Source of the DNA: Pseudofrankia sp. DC12
Lineage (GTDB): Bacteria > Actinomycetota > Actinomycetes > Frankiales > Frankiaceae
Length of the DNA stretch: 64,000 nucleotides
Reading direction: 5' to 3'
Assembly: GCF_000966285.1 (NCBI RefSeq)
Contig: NZ_KQ031391.1
Coordinates: 5,642,430-5,706,429 of the forward strand
Shown here in pieces: positions 35,840 to 44,982 of the stretch. The position numbers and the translations under genes are program-made. Positions within the stretch are counted from its first letter, which is position 1, and each line of letters opens with the position of its first letter. The notes below the pieces were generated by a model. That model was not told the DNA's origin. It was given only the letters and a program-made list of their open reading frames with translations, and searched no databases.

Positions 35840-37813
35840 GTGCCTGTTTCTCGCCCGCGTGTCAGCGTCGCCTCGGTGTGCGCCGGAGTGTTGACCCTTT
35901 CGGGATTCGCCGTCGCCGGAGTGCTCGCCGCGCAGCCCGCGGCCGCCGCGGACCCGGCCGGCTATCAGAACGTCCGGATCAACGAGGTCACCTCGTCGAA
36001 CAACGACACGGTGGAGCTGTACAACGCCGGTTCGGCCTCGGTGAGTGTCAGCGGCTGGAAGATGTCCGACGACAGCTTCTCGCCGCAGTCGTTCAGCCCC
36101 TCGGCCAGCACGATCCCGGCCGGCGGCTTCGTCACGTTCAACTCGCCCAAGGGGCTCGGCGACGCGGACAAGCTGGTGATCTACACGTCCGGCGGCACGG
36201 TGGTCGACCGGGTCGAGTGGGCCACCGACAAGGCGAAGCCGGCGATGGCGCGCTGCGGCGGCGATGGCACCGGCGCGTGGGTGACCACGACGACCGCGGC
36301 CACGTTCGGCGCCGCGAACGCGGCCGGCTGCCCCTCGTCGATCCCGGCGGCGAGCCGGGTGCGGATCAACGAGGTCACCTCGAACGGCTCCGACACCGTG
36401 GAGCTTTTCAACGGTGGAACGAGTGCGGTCAGCGTCGGGTCGTGGAAGTACGTCGACGGCGACACCAGCCACTCCGCGGCGACGATCTCGTCCTCGTCGC
36501 CGAGCGCGACCAGCATCCCCGCGGGGGGCTACGTCACGTTCAACTCGACCATCGGCCTGGGTGACAACGACTCGCTGTTTCTGCTGGACAGCAGCGGCAA
36601 CACGATCGACTCGGTGACCTGGGCGACTGACGGCGCGAAGCCATCCGATGAGCGCTGCGCGAACGGTTCTGGCTGGTTCCGGACCGCCACGACCGCGACC
36701 CTCGGCGGCGCGAACCCCTGCACGGGCTCCGGCGGCGGTACCGGTGGCGGTACGGGTCAGCTGCTGGGCGGCGGCGGCGCGCTGACCAGTGGTTGCACCC
36801 CCGAGGCCCCCATCGGCACGGGCGCAAGCCCGGCGGGCACGTTGGCCTGGCCGGGTGGCCTCGACGTCACGATTGCCGACAACGTCTGCGCGTTCACCAC
36901 GTCGACCGGTCCCGAGGGCCGAGACCTGAGCGGGCTGGCGTTCGACCCGGCGAACCCCTCCGTGCTGTGGGCGGCCAAGAACAAGAACTGGCTGTTCAAG
37001 CTCGTCAAGAGCAGCGGAAAGTGGATTCCGGACCCGTCGTGGAGCGCGGCCGGAAAGCAGCTGCGTTTCCTGGGCGGCTCCGGCCAGCCGGACACGGAGG
37101 GCCTGACGGTCGGCGCGAACGGCCACGTCTACGTGACGTCCGAGCGTGACAATGCCGCGAACACGGTGCCCAAGGACACGATCATGGAGTTCGACCCGGC
37201 GGCGACCGGCTCGACGCTGACGCCGCTGCACCAGTGGGACATGACCTCGCAGTTCCCGCAGCTCAACACCGGCGACAAGGACGACGCCAACCTGGGCTTC
37301 GAGGGCGTCGGCTACGTGCCGGACAGCTGGCTGACCGCGAACGGCTGGAAGGATCCGCTCACCGGCGCCGCGTACAACCCGGCGAACTATCCGCTGCACG
37401 GGTCGGGCCTGTTCTTAGCCGGCCTGGAGTGGGACGGCACGCTGCACGTGTACGGACTGAACTCCGACGGCACGTTCACCACCTTCGGCACGGTGGCGAC
37501 CGGCGAGGCCTTCGTGATGGACGTGCTGTTCGACGCCGGAACGCAGCGTGTCGTCGCGACCTGCGACAACACCTGCGGCGAGACACACACCCTGCTGAAG
37601 ATCAACGCCAGCGGCGTGATCGTCCCGGACGTGGCCTACACGAACCCGGCTGTCATGCCGATCGACAACCTTGAGGGCTTCGCGCTCGCGCCGACCTCGA
37701 CCTGCGTCAACGGCTCCCGCGAGGCGGTCTGGTCCGACGACGGCGTCTACGGCTTCGGCGCCGGCACATCCTCCTACGGACACGCCCTCTACAGCGGCAC
37801 CTTCCCCTGCTGA
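35840..37813 (+). CDS. Secreted protein with two lamin-tail domains and a beta-propeller-like C terminus
   Basis: The product is 657 residues from a GTG. A signal peptide (VCAGVLTLSGFAVAGVLAAQPAAA-AD) comes first, then two lamin-tail domains of about 125 residues each: VRINEVTSSNNDTVELYNAG and VRINEVTSNGSDTVELFNGG, each ending in a Cys-containing turn. A Gly/Thr linker follows. The last about 370 residues have propeller-type strands (LSGLAFDPANPSVLWAAKNKNWLFKLVK; DTEGLTVGANGHVYVTSERDN; NLEGFALAP), like SdiA-regulated/esterase-like proteins. It is extracellular. The ligand is unknown. Confidence 0.85.
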   Translation: MPVSRPRVSVASVCAGVLTLSGFAVAGVLAAQPAAAADPAGYQNVRINEVTSSNNDTVELYNAGSASVSVSGWKMSDDSFSPQSFSPSASTIPAGGFVTFNSPKGLGDADKLVIYTSGGTVVDRVEWATDKAKPAMARCGGDGTGAWVTTTTAATFGAANAAGCPSSIPAASRVRINEVTSNGSDTVELFNGGTSAVSVGSWKYVDGDTSHSAATISSSSPSATSIPAGGYVTFNSTIGLGDNDSLFLLDSSGNTIDSVTWATDGAKPSDERCANGSGWFRTATTATLGGANPCTGSGGGTGGGTGQLLGGGGALTSGCTPEAPIGTGASPAGTLAWPGGLDVTIADNVCAFTTSTGPEGRDLSGLAFDPANPSVLWAAKNKNWLFKLVKSSGKWIPDPSWSAAGKQLRFLGGSGQPDTEGLTVGANGHVYVTSERDNAANTVPKDTIMEFDPAATGSTLTPLHQWDMTSQFPQLNTGDKDDANLGFEGVGYVPDSWLTANGWKDPLTGAAYNPANYPLHGSGLFLAGLEWDGTLHVYGLNSDGTFTTFGTVATGEAFVMDVLFDAGTQRVVATCDNTCGETHTLLKINASGVIVPDVAYTNPAVMPIDNLEGFALAPTSTCVNGSREAVWSDDGVYGFGAGTSSYGHALYSGTFPC

Positions 37814-37834
37814 AGGCCCGCGACCGCATAGCGA

Positions 37835-37893
37835 CGAAGCTCCTGGCAGGCAGGCTCACGCCCCCCAACGAGCCCCACCTGCCAGGAGCTTCG
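37835..37893. terminator. Perfect 16-bp inverted repeat after the lamin-tail gene
   Basis: cgaagctcctggcagg (37835-37850) and cctgccaggagcttcg (37878-37893) are exact inverse complements separated by 27 bases, 22 bp after the stop. It can serve as a terminator, but the length and perfection also resemble an element end or a palindromic repeat unit. There is no U-tract. Confidence 0.65.
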
Positions 37894-38000
37894 ACCGGCT
37901 GGTCGAGACCTTTCCCGTGGCAGAGATCAATGCCGTAGAGGCGGCGCTGACGTCAGGCAAGGTCGTCAAGCCCGTCGTGTTCCCGTCCGTGGCTCGCTGA
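37887..38000 (+). pseudogene. 3' fragment of a zinc-dependent alcohol dehydrogenase gene
   Basis: The last 37 codons read SFDRLVETFPVAEINAVEAALTSGKVVKPVVFP (in parts), then a stop. The pattern F-P-hydrophobic-x-E-I-N-x...G-K-x-hydrophobic-K-P-V is the usual C terminus of medium-chain zinc alcohol dehydrogenases. No start and no catalytic domain remain. It begins inside the right arm of the 16-bp inverted repeat. Confidence 0.55.
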
Positions 38001-38049
38001 CGGTCGCCCGGCCGTCGCGGGGCTCCGGTCCGACCTGTATTGGCTGGCG

Positions 38050-39985
38050 TCACGGCCACCACGTGAACGCCTTCGTGATGGACGACACCACCCGGTCGAT
38101 AATCTCGTCGCCGACGACAATGCTCAGCACCGCGGGCAGTTTCTCGATCAGAGTGCCGCGTCCCTCGGTGGCGGCAGCGGTGAGGAGATCGGCGATCGCC
38201 CTGCGCTCGCAGGCCGGCGCCAGGTAGACCAGCAGGTTGGCCAGGCCGTCGGCCCGTTCCGACGGGTCCTCTACGGCCGAGACGCCGTCGAGGATCGCCA
38301 GCGCCGCCGGCTCACGCCTGTCGGCGGGCGTAGGCCTGATCAGCCAACCCAGGGTCTCCAGCCGATCCAGCGGGTCGGCGACCTCCAGCGCCGCGGCGAA
38401 CGCCTCGTCCGGGGCTGGCTTCCGCGGCGCCGGCGGATAGAGGGAGTGGCCTTCGCCCAGGAACGCAACGCCGCCCGCCGATGCCTGGGCGTGAGATGCG
38501 GGACGAGAGTCGCCAGCACCGCGGCCCGGTCCGGCCGCTCCTCGATGGCCGCGGCCAGCTCGAACGCGAGCGCCAGGACCTCGGGAGAAACCACCGGAAG
38601 ATCGAGCTCCTCGAAGCCCGATCTTCGACCCCGCGCGCGGCCAGGAAGTCGGCGACCGCCTTTTCGCGCCTCGCTGGGATCGCGGGCCGGCAGCTCGGAG
38701 GCGTCGAACACGAAATCCGGCAGCGCGGACCCATCAGCGGGCCCCATGAACCGGATCATCTCCGGCAGACGAGCGAGTAGGTCGCCCGACAGCTCGCTTG
38801 TCAGGCTCTGCGCCGCCGCGCGGCGCTCATCGGCAGTGCCGTTCGCGCGATCGACCTGGACCAGAGACCGGTGGGCGAGCGTCCGCAGCAGCTCGTCGGC
38901 CTCCAGGCGCACCAGCCCACCGGTGACGGCCCACAGGCGCAGGACGGCCGCCGGCACGCTGCCCCGGCCGGCGAAGAAGGCGAGCTCGCGGAACCGCGTG
39001 GCCGCGACGGGGTCCAGCGCCGCGCCCGAGGCGTTCAGCGCGGCGAGCAGGTCGGTGTGCGGGTAGTCGATGAACCTGCCGGCAAGCCGTCCCAGGTCGG
39101 ACTGGTGTAGGAGGTCCACGACCGTCCCCCAGGGCGTTCCCTCTGGGACCATGCCGCCGACGAGCGCCAACGCCAGGACGAGGCCCCCGCAGCGGTCGAG
39201 CGCCGCGTCGGCCTCCGGGGGCAGCCGCGCCGGCGTGCACCCCGCATACGCCGCGAGCACCTCGCGCGCGGTCGGCTCGTCGGCAGCCCCGAGATCCATC
39301 ACCGTGCTGGCTGTGAACAGCGCGTCGCGGTTGCGCGCCGTCACCAGCAGCCGGGTGCGCCCGCTGGCCGGAACCGCGCGCAGCACGCCCGGGCTCCACA
39401 CGTTGTCCAGGACGACCAGGCAGGGCGCGTCCGCCAGCAGCCGGCGCAACCGGGCGGTGCCTTCGGCCGCCGTGAACGGGGGCGCGAGGTCGCCGAACGC
39501 GGCGAGCAGCGCGGCGACCAGGCCGGGCACGTCCGGATCGGGATTGACCTCCACCCAGACGATGCCGTCCGGGAAGCGCTCCTGCACGTCCGCGTCGTGG
39601 ACGAGCGCCCGGGCCACCGTCGACTTGCCGATGCCGCCCATCCCGATCAGGCCCACGACCGGGCCTTTGCCCGGATCGAGCAGGAGGCGCCGGGCCCGCT
39701 CGATCTCGGCGACCCGGGGAACGAACATCACCGGCAGGTCCGGCAGCAGGTCCCGCGGCGGCTGGGTCCGCGTCGACGATCTGCCGGGAAAGTCGGCGCG
39801 CGCGGGCACCGCACGCGCCGAGGGCGGGAACGGAGGCGCGCTCTGCGGCCTGGCGCGGCCACCCGACACCGCGAGGCCGGCGGCGTCCGCCAGCCGGTGC
39901 CGCGCCTCTGTCTCGGCGAGGTCGAACAGGTCGAGTGTCACGACCTGGGCCAGTAGGCCCAGCCGCGCGCAGTCGGCGACGCGGG
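38050..39985 (-). pseudogene. STAND (NB-ARC) NTPase gene with multiple frameshifts
   Basis: The longest frame (39941 down to 38340) encodes an NB-ARC ATPase: VVGLIGMGGIGKSTVARAL (Walker A), LADAPCLVVLDNVWSP (Walker B), GRTRLLVTARNRDAL (sensor) and LDRCGGLVLALALVGG (GLPLA-like). Upstream codons in the same frame (VADCARLGLLAQVVTLDLF) look genuine but lack a start. Downstream the coding frame shifts near 38640-38680 (KAVADFLAAR in another frame). It shifts again near 38460 into GHSLYPPAPRKPAPDEAFAAALEVADPLDRL, ending at TGA 38052-38050. Such proteins are signalling or defence switches; this one is decayed or carries sequence errors. Confidence 0.7.
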
Positions 39986-40307
39986 GTGGCGACGTGGTAG
40001 CCCAACGCCGAGATCAGCCAGGACAGCACCCGCGGGTCCGTCTCGATCGACAGCCGGTTCCGCAGGAGCGGTACGGTCGCGGCGCTGAAGGTACGGCGGT
40101 GGTCCTCAGCTGGAGGTCCGAGTTCGCGCAGCACGCGGGCGCCGAGTTCCGCCGGACCGCGTCGGCCTCCGCCAGTAGCGCCGCGGCGGTGTCGAACACC
40201 TCGCGGGTATCCCGTTGGTGTAGGGCCACCAGATGATCCGGTCGCCGTTCACCGTCGTCTTCGGCGACCTCGCCCAGCGCGGCGGCGAACAGCTGATCTG
40301 TCGACAT
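39985..40307 (-). pseudogene. HEAT-repeat protein, N-terminal fragment with frameshift
   Basis: From ATG 40307: MSTDQLFAAALGEVAEDDGERR, VALHQRDTREVFDTAAALLAEAD. After a frameshift near 40130 it reads VLRELGPPAEDHRRTFSAATVPLLRNRLSIETDPRVLSWLISALGYH (in parts), a HEAT/armadillo pattern. It ends abruptly where the NB-ARC sequence begins, so two different gene remnants are joined near 39985. Confidence 0.5.
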
Positions 40308-40491
40308 CGCCGTGTAGCGGTCAGAGCCGATCGGTGGCACGGCAGCATCATCCATGTCCAGCGGAATCACGCTCGGCCGGCCCTGCGCCGGGCCCAAACT
40401 ACCTGGGCGTTCTGCCACGGTGTGAGACGTTATGCCTTTTCGCCCGCGGCGGTGAGCCCGCAGTCCGAACGCTGAGCCCTGCTGCCTGTGC

Positions 40492-40884
40492 ATGGGGGCC
40501 GCTCTCCAGACCGGTGTTGGTGTTCTCCACTACGGCTGGCGGGACCCGTACGCCGGAGCGGCGACCTCGATGGTCGTGAGCAATCCCCAGCTCAGCCGGC
40601 GCAGCTTCGCCGTCGTTGGACCCGCCGAGGGCGTCGTGGAGGCGGTGACCGGGCTCCTGGTGACCTGCCACTACTTCTACCGCAGGCCAGGACGAGGAGT
40701 GCAGAGCGTCGCCTGGCGTGCGGAACGGCCCGACCTTGTCACGGCGGTCGCACAACCGGCCGTAGCCTCCGCGATCGCGCAGGCCGCCGCCCGCGACGCG
40801 AGCATCGACTCGCTGATCGACGAACTGCGACCAATCCTCGAAACGGGCACCAACGGACTCTTGACCGGGCCTACTGATCGTTGA
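40492..40884 (+). CDS. Uncharacterised small protein
   Basis: The product is 130 residues with high third-position G/C throughout. Parts: MVVSNPQLSRRSFAVVGPAEGVVEAVTGLL, VTCHYFYRRPGRGVQSVAWRAERPDLV, and a helical acidic end (AAARDASIDSLIDELRPILETG). There is no recognised domain and no clear ribosome site at the ATG. A start at the internal ATG 40570 is possible. It is either a small gene or the 3' part of one. Confidence 0.45.
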   Translation: MGAALQTGVGVLHYGWRDPYAGAATSMVVSNPQLSRRSFAVVGPAEGVVEAVTGLLVTCHYFYRRPGRGVQSVAWRAERPDLVTAVAQPAVASAIAQAAARDASIDSLIDELRPILETGTNGLLTGPTDR

Positions 40885-41232
40885 GGCAGCCGCGGGGGAG
40901 CCCGGCCACCTCAGCGAGGGGACGTCTTCAGCGCCGCAGCGCGCGGTGAGGTGCTCGTCGACGCCTGGCTACGCCAGAAGGGAGGCTATCGATGACCGAG
41001 GAAGACGTCAGGCGCAGGACCCTTCCTGTCGCGGTGCCTCCATGACTGGACCAACGCACCTGGTCTCCCTTGGTGAACGTCGCCATGACGGCTCTCCAGC
41101 GACTCGTGCCTTCCCGTGCGGGTTCTCACGCCATCCCCGGGCATTGCAGAAAGTAACTGGGTTGATTGAGTAACGATAGCTGGTTAGCATTTCTAACAAG
41201 TCGACACTGCTCCGGCGACCTGGGGGATCCGT
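40885..41232. other. Upstream region of the helicase-PLD gene
   Basis: Apart from the 17-codon frame at 40992, no gene is seen. The last 70 bases are distinctly AT-rich (attgcagaaagtaactgg ... ttctaacaagtcg). They include ttgatt at about 41162 and ttagca about 16 bases later, a possible promoter for the helicase gene. The ribosome site GGGGGA precedes the ATG at 41233. Confidence 0.4.
40992..41045 (+). CDS. Possible 17-codon leader peptide
   Basis: ATG at 40992 follows AAGGGAGG by 6 bases, one of the best ribosome sites in the window. The frame encodes MTEEDVRRRTLPVAVPP and stops. It precedes the helicase-PLD gene by about 190 bp. It may be a leader ORF, or simply the decayed start of a lost gene. 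Confidence 0.25.
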   Translation: MTEEDVRRRTLPVAVPP

Positions 41233-44200
41233 ATGCCGACCGGGTGGGTCGCGGAGATCGTCGATGCCGTTCAGCGGTTGGTGCCCAGTACACGAACCCC
41301 TCGCTCCCGTCCGAAGCCGCTGGCTGAAGCCCGTTGGGTCGGTGAGGGGCGGTACGTCGTGTCGACCGTTCGACGGCCTATCAAGACGGAATCGTTCACC
41401 GATCTCCATCTTGCCCCGCGAGACGCTGACGGCGGGAATCGCTCGACCTACCGGGTCTCGACGGTGGAGGAGGGGCAGTCTGAGCTGCTGGTAACGGTCG
41501 CCCCGCACGCACCGGACGGCGGGTTGTGGCTGTGGGGCACCGCGCGTCCGCCGGGCGAGCTGGAACGCAACCTCCTTGAAGCCTGGCAGCGCCTGGACGA
41601 CCCCGGCCTCGCGACGCGCATCGTGACGGGCCGGCTGGACCCGGTACCCACAGGTGCCGCAGGCGACGTCGCTGGTCTGAGCCGAGCTCAGATCTCCGCC
41701 TACCTCGCCTGCACGACACCGGGGGTACGGGTGATCTGGGGTCCACCCGGGACCGGCAAGACGACCGTCCTTGCCCGTGCGATCGATGATCTGGTCACCC
41801 GCGGGCGCCGCGTCCTGCTCGTGTCGAGCACCAACATCGCGGTCGACAACGCCCTGGCGGCGGTCATCCGCCTGCGCCAACCGCCACCCGGCGAGCTGGT
41901 TCGTGTCGGGCCGCCGACCATGGCCGAGATCGCGCGGGACGACCGGGTCGTGCTGCCCCGGCTGGCCGAGGCGGCGGTGGCGAAGCTGACGGCGGAGCAG
42001 GTCCAGGTCGGACAGGAGATCAAGGAGCTGGCCGCGCGGCCCGAGATCGCCCACTTGCGGGAGCTTGACCAGCGCCTGGCTGGTTTCGACCCGGACCGCT
42101 ACCGTGCGGCGGCCGCCCGGCACGAACGCGACCGTCGACTGGCCGAACTCACCGATCGACTCGCGGTAGCCGAAGATCAGGTCCAGGCGGCCGGCCGGAC
42201 CCGAGAGGACTGGCGTCGCGCCCACCAGGTGGCGGTTGAACGGCACGTGGCCGCCGAGCCGGCCAGGGCCCAGTTGAGGGCCGCCGCTAATCTGCGGGCG
42301 GAAGCCGAACGGCTCGAGACGATTGCCACCTCGGCCGAGGCGGACGTACTTACCGTCGAAGCACGGATACGCGAAGCGCGCTGGAGGCAGGAATCGCTGT
42401 CGGGCGGTTCCCCGGCCGCACGGCTGCGCTCCAGGCCGGAGCGTTCCCGTCTCGCGGCCGAGATTTCCGCATTCGAGCGTGACCTGGCCGTCGTTGGGAG
42501 GAGCTGGGAGGACGCCCGCCGGCTGGCCGATCGGTTCCGTAACCTCAACGCCCCCCGCATTGCTGAACATGAGCGTGCGGCCGCCCCGGTCACGGAGGTC
42601 GATCTCGCGTGGCTCGACCAGGCGGTCGCCGGCGCCCAGTCGGGCGCGGCGACGGCCGATCGGGCCTTGCGGGACGCCGAGCGCGAGCGGGCCGACATCC
42701 GGAGCCAGCGGGAGGAGACGCTGGCGCAGCCAGGCGCCGACGCCATCGAGAGCGCCTATCTCGCGGCGGCCGATCGAGCCGGCCTGCCCCGGCTTGCGGC
42801 GGAGCGTGCCGAACTCGCGGCGGCCATGCGCACCATTCTCGCTCACCGACAGGCACTCGAAGAACGCTACGAGCAGCTCCTGACGGCCATCGCGCGGGCT
42901 CAGAACGACACCGAGCCCACCTTGATTGGCCAGGCGCGGCTGGTCGCGACCACCCTCAGCCGGTTCCGGCTCAACCGCCATGTCTACCGAGGCGGCTATG
43001 ACGCGGTCTTCATCGACGAAGCTGGAGCGGCCGCGCTGCCCGAACTCCTGCTGGCCGCGGCGAAGGGCCGCCAGACGGTTGTACTGCTGGGCGATTTCCG
43101 GCAGCTTGGCCCGGTCCAGCCGGATGATGTGGCTCAGCCGAATGATGCGACCAGGAAATGGCTCGACGAGCGGTCCTGCTTCGATCTGCTCGACCTCAGA
43201 GACCCTGAGGACGCCCTGACGCGGCCGGGGGTGGTGACCCTGCGCGAGACCCGCCGCTTTGGCGCCGACGTCGTTGAGCTCGCGAACCGAATCGCCTACG
43301 GTGGCGTCCTCATCCCCTCGGCGACACAGGGACGACCTGCCGTCGACGACGGGGGCGATGCCCAGATCGTCCTGGTCGACGTGGATGGCCTGGGTGATGT
43401 CAGTCGGGCCCGCGTTCCCGACTCGGGTTCGGGCCGGTGGTGGATCATTGGCAGCCTGCTTTCACGGGCAATTGCCGAGCATCACCGCGAACGCGGCGAG
43501 AGCACCGGTATCGTGACGCCGTACCGAGCAGAACGATTCGCGATCATCGATCATCTCGACGACGTGGGGTCTCTGGGTGGCATCCCGGCGATAGAAGCCG
43601 GTACCGTGCATTCGTTTCAGGGCCGAGAGTTCGACGTCATCATCGTCGACACCGTCGAGGACGGCGAATGGGCCGGTTGGTGCGCGAGCGCGGCGATCGA
43701 GAGTTCCCGGCCGAGGGAGTACAGCGGCGCGCGCCTGGTCAACGTGGCCGTGACCCGAGCGCGCCAACGCGTGTACCTGCTGGTGAGCGGCCGGGCCATC
43801 CGGTCAGCCGCGCCCAGGACGACGTTCGGCCACATCAGAGCCCTTGTGGACCAGCGGACCATTCGGCTCGTCCGCGCTGCCCAACTACTCGGCCTGCCCG
43901 CCGACGAACTCGACCAGGCGCGACCCGACCCGCTCGTTTCCGAGATCTGGGCGGCGTTCGCTGGCCATGTCGTCGCCGAGGCGGTGTTCGACGAGTTTGG
44001 CTACATCACCGCTGTGGTCGAGGCGATCAGCCGGGCGCAGCATTCGGTCTGGATCTGGTCGCCCTGGTTCGGCGCTCGGCTCGACGAGGTGCTGCCCGCG
44101 CTCGCGCTGGTGAAGGATCGGGGTGTCACCACCAGGGTATTCATCGTCGACGACTCGGACAGCGTCATCAGGGGCCAGCGGGCACAGGGTGTGGACGTCG

Positions 44201-44562
44201 ACGGACGCCTGACAAGCCTGCGTGCGGTGACGAGTCAGGTCGTCCGCATCAGGCAGATGCATCAGAAGATCGTGATCATCGATGACGAGACCATCTTCCT
44301 GGGCAGCTACAACACACTCTCCAGCCGCGGCCGGAGGGAGATCATGGTGCGTCATCGCGGCCGGCGTTTCATCCAGAAGATCCTCGAGCACGAGCGGGCG
44401 GCCATCCTCGCCCAACCGCCCACCTGCGCCGAGCACCGCCGGCCCATGGAGGCCAGGAGATCCTCTTCCCGACGCAGGGGCTATCCGTGGTATTGGGCCT
44501 GTGCCCGGGCAGATTGCAAGCTGCGGAGCGAGATTGGGAATGCGGCGATCCCGCGCCGGTGA
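41233..44562 (+). CDS. UPF1-like SF1 helicase fused to a PLD nuclease and Cys-rich tail
   Basis: The product is 1109 residues. Walker A GPPGTGKTT lies near 170. A long Arg/Glu-rich coiled-coil insertion (about 250-560) follows, then Walker B FIDEAGAAALPELL near 594, motif III LLGDFRQLGPV, motif V GTVHSFQGREFDVIIVD near 792 and motif VI VNVAVTRARQRVYLL. The C-terminal PLD domain has one HKD motif, MHQKIVIIDDETIFLGSYN, near 1008, so nuclease activity would need dimerisation. The last 60 residues (CAEH, WACARADCKL) look like a zinc ribbon. It is probably a nucleic-acid helicase-nuclease for defence. The start follows GGGGGA. Confidence 0.88.
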   Translation: MPTGWVAEIVDAVQRLVPSTRTPRSRPKPLAEARWVGEGRYVVSTVRRPIKTESFTDLHLAPRDADGGNRSTYRVSTVEEGQSELLVTVAPHAPDGGLWLWGTARPPGELERNLLEAWQRLDDPGLATRIVTGRLDPVPTGAAGDVAGLSRAQISAYLACTTPGVRVIWGPPGTGKTTVLARAIDDLVTRGRRVLLVSSTNIAVDNALAAVIRLRQPPPGELVRVGPPTMAEIARDDRVVLPRLAEAAVAKLTAEQVQVGQEIKELAARPEIAHLRELDQRLAGFDPDRYRAAAARHERDRRLAELTDRLAVAEDQVQAAGRTREDWRRAHQVAVERHVAAEPARAQLRAAANLRAEAERLETIATSAEADVLTVEARIREARWRQESLSGGSPAARLRSRPERSRLAAEISAFERDLAVVGRSWEDARRLADRFRNLNAPRIAEHERAAAPVTEVDLAWLDQAVAGAQSGAATADRALRDAERERADIRSQREETLAQPGADAIESAYLAAADRAGLPRLAAERAELAAAMRTILAHRQALEERYEQLLTAIARAQNDTEPTLIGQARLVATTLSRFRLNRHVYRGGYDAVFIDEAGAAALPELLLAAAKGRQTVVLLGDFRQLGPVQPDDVAQPNDATRKWLDERSCFDLLDLRDPEDALTRPGVVTLRETRRFGADVVELANRIAYGGVLIPSATQGRPAVDDGGDAQIVLVDVDGLGDVSRARVPDSGSGRWWIIGSLLSRAIAEHHRERGESTGIVTPYRAERFAIIDHLDDVGSLGGIPAIEAGTVHSFQGREFDVIIVDTVEDGEWAGWCASAAIESSRPREYSGARLVNVAVTRARQRVYLLVSGRAIRSAAPRTTFGHIRALVDQRTIRLVRAAQLLGLPADELDQARPDPLVSEIWAAFAGHVVAEAVFDEFGYITAVVEAISRAQHSVWIWSPWFGARLDEVLPALALVKDRGVTTRVFIVDDSDSVIRGQRAQGVDVDGRLTSLRAVTSQVVRIRQMHQKIVIIDDETIFLGSYNTLSSRGRREIMVRHRGRRFIQKILEHERAAILAQPPTCAEHRRPMEARRSSSRRRGYPWYWACARADCKLRSEIGNAAIPRR

Positions 44563-44982
44563 CCGGGAAGGTGGCCACACCAGCGGCGAACGAGCTCTGC
44601 TGATCGTCGTCTCCGGCTAGCAGATCGACCGCTGCGCCGATACGTTCCGCTATCCGCACGGCCCGCCGCGGTCAGCGGAGGTTGACGGCGACGAGGATGG
44701 CGACGGCGCCCAGGATGAGGACGAGGACCCATCGCCGGGAGTGCGTCGGTCTTGTGAGTCAAGCTCACCCGCGGCCTCTGGCACCTGAAGGTGTCTGCTC
44801 GCACGGGCGCTGCGGTGCGGTCGCCGCCGACGCGGACGACGCCGACATGCTGAGACTGGTCGGTGCCGTGGCCGGCTCACCGACGCGCTCCAAGTCGCCG
44901 CCGCCGGGTTCTCACGCCAGCTCGGTATCGAGACGTCGCCATGGCCGCGCGACCGCGAGGTACGAAGACAGCGCGCGGCTGG
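44563..44982. other. Gene-poor gap with one decayed small membrane ORF
   Basis: No intact gene is seen. The minus strand holds a start-less hydrophobic frame (separate entry). The plus strand from about 44780 to 44980 has short runs of coding-like codons (DADDADMLRLVGAVAGS) without a start or continuation. Confidence 0.45.
44672..44758 (-). pseudogene. Decayed copy of a small single-helix membrane peptide
   Basis: The open frame LTRPTHSRRWVLVLILGAVAILVAVNLR (in parts) ends at TGA (44674-44672). A stop lies immediately upstream and there is no ATG/GTG/TTG before the helix. At both DNA and protein level it resembles the 28207-28320 peptide, sharing cccaggatgaggacgagg on the plus strand. Confidence 0.45.

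Noticed and set aside
35618-37399. 593-codon antisense frame under the lamin-tail gene
   Set aside because: Low-complexity Arg/Val composition mirroring the plus-strand codons.
41008-42981. 657-codon antisense frame under the helicase gene
   Set aside because: Shadow of the helicase; no signals or motifs.
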